Assembly: GCA_031552845.1 (NCBI GenBank)
Contig: JAVBMC010000082.1
Span: 1 to 29,695, forward strand
DNA from: JAVBMC01 sp031552845
GTDB lineage: Bacteria > Verrucomicrobiota > Kiritimatiellia > RFP12 > DVOR01
Reading direction: 5' to 3'
DNA: 29,695 bases
Below the pieces are notes generated by a model. The model was given only the letters and a program-made list of their open reading frames with translations, ran no database searches and was not told the origin of the DNA. A program made the position numbers and the translations under genes. This document shows, piece after piece, positions 24,040 through 29,695 of this stretch. The stretch's first letter is position 1. The number at the start of each line of letters is the position of its first letter.

Positions 24040-25298
24040 TAGAGACTAATCGTTTCTGCCTCGCGTGTCGCCAATGTTTTCAATTGTGCCTGACCGGCGG
24101 CAAGATCATCGGGGCCCAAATAAACTGCGTGCGAATAAGCACCGTTGCCGATGCGCGCGAAAAACTGCTTCGGCTTGCCCGGCGCCAGCATCACATCCGT
24201 GCGGGTGCCTTGTTCGCGATAACGGCGCGCCAGCTTCAGAGCGGCTGAGTATTGCTCCTGCTGCATATAGCCAATCGCCAATCCCGGCGCGAATTCACCA
24301 TCAACAGCACCAATGCCAAGGTCTTTTAAAAGCTCTAGTACGACTACATCGCCAAAGCCCATGCCCACCGCTGGAGTCGGCGATCCGCCCAGCGAAGTCA
24401 GCAGGCTGTCATAACGTCCACCACCAAAGATCGCCCGCAACGTGCGGTTGGTGTCGAACGCTTCAAACACAATACCTGTATAGTAGGAGAGTCCGCGGAT
24501 GACTGCAATATCAAATTCTAATATCTCGCCGAATCCGCAGATGGCCGCAGACTCAAACACCATACGCAGCTGTTGCAGAGCAGGGGAGTCCGGGAGTATC
24601 TTGGCGACGTCCTCCAACGTCTTCAAATTCAACAATTGGAACACATCGGCAACTTGCTTATCGCTCAACCCGCCCGACTGCATGATCTGTGCAATCTCTT
24701 CATCCGGAATCTTTCCGCGCTTGTCGAGTGCCAGAAAAACAGCCGCATGTGTCTCTTGGGCGATTTGGAAATGCGCCAGCAATTCTCCCAGCAGTTTACG
24801 TGAGCTGATGTGGATGCGCCATGCCGAATCCGGCACACCCATCAAGCGCAATGCGCTCACTGCAGTATTGAGGATGTCCACCTCGGCAGAGGCCGTATCT
24901 TCACCAATAATATCCAAGTTCCATTGGTAATGCTCGCGCTTGCGGCCGCGGGTCATGCGTTCGTAACGGAAGCACTGCGCAATGGTCGTCCACTTGATCG
25001 GAAAGCTCAGTCCGCCTTTCTTCGCCAACACCATGCGCGCCAGCGTCGGGGTCATCTCGGGACGAAGTGCTAGCTTGCGGCCGCTCTTGTCTTCAAAAGC
25101 ATAAATCTGCTCGGAAACCTCTTCGCCGCTTTTGCGCTGAAGCAGCTCCAAGCTCTCCACCACGCAGGCATCGTAAGGTTGAAAGCCCGACAAATCAGCG
25201 GCTTTGCGCCAAGCATCAAAAATGCGGTTACGCCAAGCCATGTCTTCCGGATAGAAGTCGCGCATTCCACGCGGAGGGTCAAAAGTCAATTCGCTCAT
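24039..25298 (-). CDS. hisS: histidyl-tRNA synthetase
   Basis: This 419-residue class II synthetase has FDPPRGMRDFYPEDM at the N-terminus, motif 2 with LALRPEMTPTLAR and CFRYERMTRGRKREHYQWNLDIIG, and the His-specific RGLSYYTGIVFEAF. Motif 3 (FGGGRYDSL, with PAVGMGFGDVV) and a C-terminal anticodon-binding domain (LAPGKPKQFFARIG) follow. It charges tRNA-His with histidine in the cytoplasm. Length is normal (about 420). The motif 2 loop CFRYERMTRGRKREHYQWNLDIIG resembles the branch of HisRS that includes archaeal and some bacterial forms rather than E. coli-type HisRS. Its ATG overlaps the HU/IHF-like stop by 4 bases (ATGA). Confidence 0.96.
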   Translation of the reverse strand: MSELTFDPPRGMRDFYPEDMAWRNRIFDAWRKAADLSGFQPYDACVVESLELLQRKSGEEVSEQIYAFEDKSGRKLALRPEMTPTLARMVLAKKGGLSFPIKWTTIAQCFRYERMTRGRKREHYQWNLDIIGEDTASAEVDILNTAVSALRLMGVPDSAWRIHISSRKLLGELLAHFQIAQETHAAVFLALDKRGKIPDEEIAQIMQSGGLSDKQVADVFQLLNLKTLEDVAKILPDSPALQQLRMVFESAAICGFGEILEFDIAVIRGLSYYTGIVFEAFDTNRTLRAIFGGGRYDSLLTSLGGSPTPAVGMGFGDVVVLELLKDLGIGAVDGEFAPGLAIGYMQQEQYSAALKLARRYREQGTRTDVMLAPGKPKQFFARIGNGAYSHAVYLGPDDLAAGQAQLKTLATREAETISL

Positions 25299-25672
25299 TC
25301 GTCGTTTTTAATAGGGGTGCTATCTTGTGGGCCGAGCTGTTTGCGAAGCTGCGGCGAAAGAATAAAGCGCACATTCTTGCGGTCGGGAATCCACACGGTG
25401 TCCTGCGGTTGACGCGGGTTACGCCCGATGCGTCCTTTGCGCTCCACCACCTTGAACACGCCGAACCCGCGGATTTCCAAATGCCCGTTACGCTGGAGGC
25501 TGTTGAAGATTTCCTCTAGGAAACAATCTAGCATCTTATACGCCTCGTGGTAGGTGGCGTTGGTGCGGCGCGCAACGGCCTGCGCCAAAATCCGGCGCGA
25601 GGAGGTCAAACTAGTCTCATCCTTCGCAAGGGGGGCATCCGGCGTTTCACGGGTATCGGGTTTATCGTTCAT
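25295..25672 (-). CDS. HU/IHF-family DNA-binding protein
   Basis: This 125-residue protein has an acidic, low-complexity N-terminal extension of about 25 residues. The HU/IHF fold follows, with an alpha-helical dimerisation part (ILAQAVARRTNATYHEAYKMLDCF), then GHLEIRGFGVFKVVERKGRIGRNPRQPQ and the beta arm that intercalates DNA, where the Pro-containing RNPRQPQ segment sits. It bends DNA and helps organise the nucleoid. The ATG at 25672 has a strong AAGGAGG (25680-25686) seven bases upstream and is preferred over the GTG at 25675. The start overlaps the proS stop (TGATG). The acidic tail makes it longer than the standard 90-100 residues. Confidence 0.9.
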   Translation of the reverse strand: MNDKPDTRETPDAPLAKDETSLTSSRRILAQAVARRTNATYHEAYKMLDCFLEEIFNSLQRNGHLEIRGFGVFKVVERKGRIGRNPRQPQDTVWIPDRKNVRFILSPQLRKQLGPQDSTPIKNDE

Positions 25673-27378
25673 CACAGCGCCTCCTTGGCGATGAGGTTAC
25701 GGACATAGGCGAGCACTTCAGCAGGCGGCACGATTTGTGCTTCGGCATCGGTGCGTCCCTTGACTTCAAATCCACCCTTGGCAAGCGCTTTGCTTCCGGC
25801 AACAATGCGGATCGGGAAGCCGATCAAGTCGCTGTCTTTGAACTTCACGCCGGGACGTTCATCGCGGTCATCGATAATCACGTCAATACCATTGGCCTTC
25901 AATTCCTTCTCCAGCTGATTGACCGCCTCGCACAATGCGGCATCCTGCGCATCCAACTGCAGAATCGCCACGGTGAACGGCGCGACGGAGATCGGCCAAA
26001 TGATGCCGTTGGCATCGTGCGACTGCTCAATCACCGCCTGCAGCGTGCGTGACACGCCAATGCCGTAACACCCCATAATCATCGTCTGCGATTGCCCTTG
26101 CTCGGTCAGATAGGTCGCCTCAAAAGACTCCGAGTACTTCGTGCCCAGCTTGAACACGTGACCGACCTCAATACCGCGCTTCAACGTCAACGGCTTGCCG
26201 CAACGCGGACAGCTGTCACCGGCGGCGACAATCACGATATCCTCATATTGCGTGACGGACGCATCGCGTGCCAAGTCCACATGCAACACATGCTTGTCGG
26301 TTGCGTTCGCACCGCTGATACGGTCAACCGCGCCCTGCAAATCATTGTCGGCATAAACCGGAATCTTCAAGCCCACAGGCCCGGCGAAGCCGACCTGCGC
26401 ACCGGTCACCTTCATGATCGTCTCATCGTCGGCCAGCACCAGCGACTTACAGCCAATCAAACGCTTCAGCTTATGCTCATTCAACTCACGGTCGCCCGGC
26501 ACCAACGCCGCAATCGGCGCACCATCGGCCACATAAATCAACGTCTTAATCAAACGGTCCGGCGAAGCCTTGAGAAATGCCGCAACCTCCTCAATCGTAC
26601 GCGCATTTGGCGTATCGACCGTCTCGAGAGCCGGGGAGGGCGCACCTGTCACCGGCGACACCTTGCGCTCGGCGCGCTCTTGATTCGCAGCATAACCGCA
26701 CGCGTCGCAACCGATAATGCCATCCTCGCCCGAGTCCGCCAAAACCATAAACTCATGCGACCACTTACCGCCGATATCGCCCGTGTCGGCCTCGACAGGC
26801 CGTGCATCCAAACCGCAACGCTTGAAGATTCGCACATATGCATCATACATCGATTGATAACTCTTATCCGCCGCCTCCAGCGTCGTGTCGAAGCTGTAGG
26901 CATCCTTCATAATAAACTCCTTCGCACGCATCAAACCAAAACGCGGACGGATTTCATCGCGGAACTTTGTCTGCACCTGATACACCGTGCAAGGCAGCTG
27001 ACGGTATGAACTCACCTCACGCGCCAAAAGGTCCGTCACAACCTCCTCATGCGTCGGGCCCATCACCATGTTATTTTCCTTACGGTCCTTCAAGCGGAAC
27101 ATTCCCGGACCCATCGTCGTATAACGCCCCGAACGCTCCCACAGCTCAGCAGGCTGCAACGCCGGCATCAAAATCTCCTGCGCACCGGCAGCATCCATTT
27201 CCTCGTGGACAATCGCCTCCACCTTCTTCAGCGCCCGCAACCCCAACGGCATAAACGTATACAACCCCCCGGCCAGCTTCCGGATCAACCCGGCCCGGAT
27301 CATAAGCTTATGACTGTCAATTTCAGCATCCTGAGGAGACTCCCGCAACGTAGTAATCAAAAGTTGAGACCAGCGCAT
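25672..27378 (-). CDS. proS: prolyl-tRNA synthetase (bacterial type with editing domain)
   Basis: This 568-residue class II enzyme has the core motifs MRAGLIRKLAGGLYTFMPLG, MGPTHEEVVTDL (motif 2 region), KFRDEIRPRFGLMRAKEFIMKDAYSFD, and GCYGIGVSRTLQAVIEQ (motif 3). Residues about 235-400 form the YbaK-like INS domain, which deacylates mischarged Ala-tRNA-Pro (HKLKRLIGCKSLVLADDETIMKVTG region). Small Cys pairs (CDACG, CPRCG) flank that domain. It charges tRNA-Pro in the cytoplasm. It is the first gene of the operon, with AAGGGA about 10 bases before the ATG and a candidate promoter further upstream. Length is normal for the bacterial form (about 570). Confidence 0.96.
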   Translation of the reverse strand: MRWSQLLITTLRESPQDAEIDSHKLMIRAGLIRKLAGGLYTFMPLGLRALKKVEAIVHEEMDAAGAQEILMPALQPAELWERSGRYTTMGPGMFRLKDRKENNMVMGPTHEEVVTDLLAREVSSYRQLPCTVYQVQTKFRDEIRPRFGLMRAKEFIMKDAYSFDTTLEAADKSYQSMYDAYVRIFKRCGLDARPVEADTGDIGGKWSHEFMVLADSGEDGIIGCDACGYAANQERAERKVSPVTGAPSPALETVDTPNARTIEEVAAFLKASPDRLIKTLIYVADGAPIAALVPGDRELNEHKLKRLIGCKSLVLADDETIMKVTGAQVGFAGPVGLKIPVYADNDLQGAVDRISGANATDKHVLHVDLARDASVTQYEDIVIVAAGDSCPRCGKPLTLKRGIEVGHVFKLGTKYSESFEATYLTEQGQSQTMIMGCYGIGVSRTLQAVIEQSHDANGIIWPISVAPFTVAILQLDAQDAALCEAVNQLEKELKANGIDVIIDDRDERPGVKFKDSDLIGFPIRIVAGSKALAKGGFEVKGRTDAEAQIVPPAEVLAYVRNLIAKEAL

Positions 27379-27405
27379 TTAAATAAATCCCTTATGTGAT
27401 AAACA

Positions 27406-27433
27406 GTTATAGAATATAACGTCGTGTAGTAAA
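27406..27433 (-). promoter_or_regulatory. candidate promoter of the proS-to-rluD operon
   Basis: On the minus strand TTTACT (complement of 27428-27433) and TATAAC (27406-27411) are spaced 16 bases apart, about 30 bases before the proS start. The match to consensus is moderate. An overlapping TATATT offers an alternative -10. Confidence 0.4.
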
Positions 27434-27540
27434 CACCAAATAGCGCATAATTTCAAGCACAAAGTGCCCCCAGCCCCATTTTAATCACTTTACAACTGCG
27501 CAAACTCTTGAACGGTAACGAATATACGCACTTTTGCTAA

Positions 27541-27590
27541 CCCCCAGACCCTCCCCCCTTGGGCTGCGGGCGTTCCATTACCCGCTATCT
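27541..27590. repeat. GC-rich hairpin sequence between proS and the IS481 relic
   Basis: GCGGG (27566-27570) and CCCGC (27581-27585) form a 5-bp stem around CGTTCCATTA. CCCCCCTTGGG just before it (27553-27563) resembles the C6-ATG6 palindromes beside the IS30 copies. It could be the left border of the IS481 element or an older target site. I could not define terminal inverted repeats. Confidence 0.3.
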
Positions 27591-27651
27591 GTTGCCTTCC
27601 GCTTAGAAATGGACTATACTACGCCCCGGATTCAAAAGAGAGGCAGGAGCT

Positions 27652-28580
27652 ATAGGACAGGTATTACACCCACGCGCCAGAACGAATCAGGAAGTGCGTC
27701 GAGAGATATAGCTATCAAAAGAGAGCATAGCCGTGCTCTCAGAGCGTTTTGGGGTGAACCCTAAAACGGTCGCGAAGTGGAAAGGCAGGGATTTTGTTGA
27801 GGATGCGCCCATGGGGTATAAGACACGGCACACCACGATCACAGAAGCCGAAGAAAAAGCCGTTCTGGCTTTTCATGAATTAACCCAGCTGCCGCTTGAT
27901 GATACGCTTTATGTGCTGCAAGAGACCATTCCGTTGCTGTCTCGTTCGGCTCTCTACCGTTGCTTAAAACGCAACGGATGCCAAACGGCGCCCGAAAAGA
28001 AAAGTCCCCGACGCAAAGCGTTCAAGAGCTATCCGATCGGATTTTTCTATATCGACATTGCGCAGGTTCAAACCGCCTGGGCAAGCTTTATCTCTTTGTG
28101 GCCATTGACCGGACCTCTAAGTTTACCGTGGCCAAGCTGTACGCACAGATGACGCAAGCCGCGGCAGGCGAGTTTTTGCAGCACGTGATCGATGCAGTGC
28201 CTTACCCGATCAATAAGATCCTCACAGATAACGGCAGCCAGTTCGTGCGCCGGGCGTCGAAGGAGTTCTCTTTCAAAACGGTCTTTGAACGCATCTGCCA
28301 TGCTCACGAGATTGAACACCGCAAGACGCAAGTCTGCCACCCTTGGACCAACGGGCAGGTTGAGCGGATGAACCGAACACTCAAGGAAGCCACCGTCAAG
28401 ACCTATTATTATGCCACGCACGAGCAACTTGAGAGGCACTTGGAAGACTTCCTCGATGCCTACAACTTTGACAAGCGCTTGAAGACTTTGCAAGGGCTAA
28501 CCCCTTGGCAGTTCATCTTGGAGCAACAGAAGATCAACCCCCAGTTATTCAAGAACTACGTAGAGGAACCATACATCTAG
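27652..28580 (+). pseudogene. decayed IS481-family transposase
   Basis: Reading frame 1 from 27652 gives a clear IS481-type protein (GQVLHPRARTNQEVRREI, then ERFGVNPKTVAKWK as the helix-turn-helix) with the DDE integrase core. Catalytic residues are visible: Asp in FFYIDIAQ, Asp in ILTDNGSQF, and Glu in HPWTNGQVERMNRTLKEATV. Three lesions kill it. The expected ATG start is ATA (27652), a TAG stands at 27709-27711 where a Gln codon is expected, and one base is missing near 28075 just after IAQVQTA, so the rest continues in another frame to the TAG at 28578. Repaired, it would be about 309 residues, close to full family length. No clear terminal repeats are seen. It is followed 20 bases later by the IS30 element. 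Confidence 0.88.
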
Positions 28581-28584
28581 GGAT

Positions 28585-28600
28585 GCCCCCCATGGGGGGC
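28585..28600. repeat. GCCCCCCATGGGGGGC palindrome at the IS481/IS30 junction
   Basis: A perfect 16-bp palindrome starts 5 bases after the stop codon of the IS481 relic and exactly abuts the conserved GCGAAAA of the IS30 upstream region. It is identical to the palindrome at 112-126 plus its flanking G and C. Confidence 0.75.
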
Positions 28601-28633
28601 GCGAAAAATTGTGATGCCATGAAGACGTTTAAT

Positions 28634-28706
28634 GTCCCATCGGCAGCCCGATTTCCGTATCATTTCATTTCCACATCAAACAACCGAAAGGAACCGCCGA
28701 TGGAAC
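28634..28706. repeat. inverted repeat spanning the IS30 transposase start (right copy)
   Basis: GTCCCATCGGCAG (28634-28646) pairs at 11 of 13 positions with CCGCCGATGGAAC (28694-28706), which covers the ATG at 28700. The left copy has the perfect version. Its conservation suggests that the arm pair matters to the element. Confidence 0.6.
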
Positions 28707-29695
28707 CCCCACAGAATACCCAACCCCGCCGTAAAAAGCAACTTCTAACCCAACGTGACCGGCAACTTCTTGAACAGTGGCATACAAAGGCTCGTCAACA
28801 GGCTTCACGTCAACGGGTCAAGGTTGCTCTTTTCGCTCAGCAGGCCGCAGGACTGCTGGGGCTGTTCACAGCGTACGATACGTAACGAACTTAAACGCGG
28901 GCATTATGAGCATCGGTTGACGGATCTGACGTATGTCCCGGCCTACTCGTTCAGACGCGCACAGGCAAGCATCCTGTTGAGCACTAAAGACGCGGGCGCA
29001 GGGCACAAGAACGAAGCGATGAACGCTTCCGCCGCTTCAAGTTCATGCTAATCGACTTATTGCAAAACAGGCAGCCTTGGCAACGCCACTCCCTCTATGC
29101 GGCCACGCAACAAGCCAACCGCCTCACAGGACTTCGCATCAGCCATAAAACCGCCTATAACATGCTCGTTCAAGGGCGGTTAGGTAACCTCACTCCAGAA
29201 AAAGTCCTCTTCTTCCGTAAGCCCAAGCGTAAGATACCGCGTAAAGATACGGTTCCTCATAAGGCTAAGCTCGGCCATAGCATCGAACAACGCCCGCAGC
29301 ACATCGACACACGTGAAGAGTTCGGACATTTTGAAGGCGATACCATCTGTAGCCGCCGGGGAGATAAGACCGTCTTCTTCTCTTTCATCGAACGCTCCAC
29401 CCGCCGTCAGTTCTGCTACAAAATGCCCCGCAACACCGCCAAATGCGCCCGTAAAGCCCTGCGCCTGCTGCTCAAAGACTGCCCGTTGGTCAGAACGATC
29501 ACCTTCGATAACGGCACCGAGTTCTCAGATGTCAAGGGTATGTTTAAGCTCCTGCGCCGTCACACGCCCGGAGCCATGGTCTACTACGCCCACCCCTATA
29601 GCTCTTGGGAACGCGGTAGCAATGAAAACAATCACCGCCTCATCCGCCGCTTCGCCCCCAAAGGCAGCCGGTTAAGCCTCGTGCCCCACCGTGAA
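28700..29695 (+). pseudogene. IS30-family transposase, frameshifted twice and truncated by the window edge
   Basis: The start ATG at 28700 has AAAGGA (28687-28692) seven bases upstream. The N-terminal part (LTQRDRQLLEQWH) is in frame 2. The helix-turn-helix part (SQRTIRNELKRGHYEHR, AYSFRRAQA) is in frame 0, reached by a one-base insertion near 28860. A one-base loss near 28986-28991 restores frame 2 for the DDE domain (DERFRRFKFMLIDLL onward). Catalytic residues are present: Asp in GHFEGDTI, Asp in TITFDNGTEFSD, and Glu in SSWERGSNENNHRLIRRF. In the first frame a TAA stops translation at 28885. The DDE part is well preserved, so the lesions look recent, or the copy has sequencing or assembly errors. 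A programmed shift is less likely because two shifts would be needed. Confidence 0.85.

Larger units (their letters stand above)
28585..29695 (+). mobile_element. IS30-like insertion sequence, right copy, running off the window
   Basis: The element extends from the palindrome through the conserved upstream region and the transposase to the window end. The upstream 125 bases match the left copy at 1-130 in inverted orientation. The left terminal inverted repeat was not resolved. The right end lies outside the window. Confidence 0.7.

Noticed and set aside
26092..27009. 305-codon open frame opposite proS
   Set aside because: A long antisense shadow of the GC-biased proS coding sequence. Arg/His-rich, with no recognisable domain.
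27569..27578. 10-mer GGCGTTCCAT shared with bases 1-10
   Set aside because: The surrounding bases do not align with the IS30 copies, so on its own this is compatible with chance.
1..29695. Composite transposon formed by the two inverted IS30 copies
   Set aside because: The interior holds essential chromosomal genes (secA, proS, hisS), and both elements are cut by the window edges. Inverted multicopy IS borders explain it more simply.

Overview
This window looks like part of a chromosome from the PVC group of bacteria, most likely a Kiritimatiellota- or Lentisphaerota-like lineage. That placement is an inference. It rests on a short pseudopilin with an ADGH-type C-terminal motif, a giant Asn/Thr-rich secreted protein with lamin-tail-like repeats, a BspA-like leucine-rich-repeat protein, an RNase Y, and a SecA with a helical insertion like those of Bacteroidota and PVC bacteria. 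No rRNA, tRNA or CRISPR array is visible.

Layout. (1) Bases 1-130 are the start of an IS30-like element reading leftward out of the window. (2) Bases 286-11158 (+) form a tight three-gene surface or export cluster: a pseudopilin, a 2949-residue secreted protein and a DegT-type PLP aminotransferase. A recognisable promoter stands in front, and the stop/start junctions touch. (3) Bases 11230-14835 (-) encode a secreted BspA-like LRR protein that converges on the aminotransferase. (4) Bases 14836-15475 are noncoding and divergent. They hold the LRR promoter, a cluster of GAGGTCAGG palindromes with a 38-nt hairpin, and an inverted repeat just upstream of rny. (5) rny (+, 15476-17053) ends in an 8-bp stop-codon overlap with the opposing operon. 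(6) Bases 27378-17046 (-) are one compact seven-gene housekeeping operon: proS, an HU/IHF-like gene, hisS, an RsuA/RluB-type pseudouridine synthase, a cation/proton antiporter fused to a PTS EIIA-like domain, secA and rluD. All its junctions overlap or lie within 8 bp. (7) Bases 27652-29695 (+) are a mobile-element patch: a decayed IS481-type transposase followed directly by a frameshifted IS30-type transposase that runs off the window.

How the genes fit together. The minus-strand operon combines tRNA charging, rRNA modification, nucleoid structure, ion homeostasis and the Sec motor. The left half is envelope and surface biology: both giant secreted proteins carry signal peptides and would use SecA. 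The two window ends carry homologous IS30 upstream regions in inverted orientation. The simplest reading is that the sequence was cut or assembled at a multicopy insertion sequence.

The observations most worth a second look are: the shared palindrome and start-codon-spanning inverted repeat of the two IS30 copies; the three-fold ~465-residue super-repeat of the giant protein and its coupling to a sugar-aminotransferase-like gene; the hairpin cluster near rny; and the antiporter-EIIA fusion placed directly before secA. I found no convincing complete new defence or mobile system.
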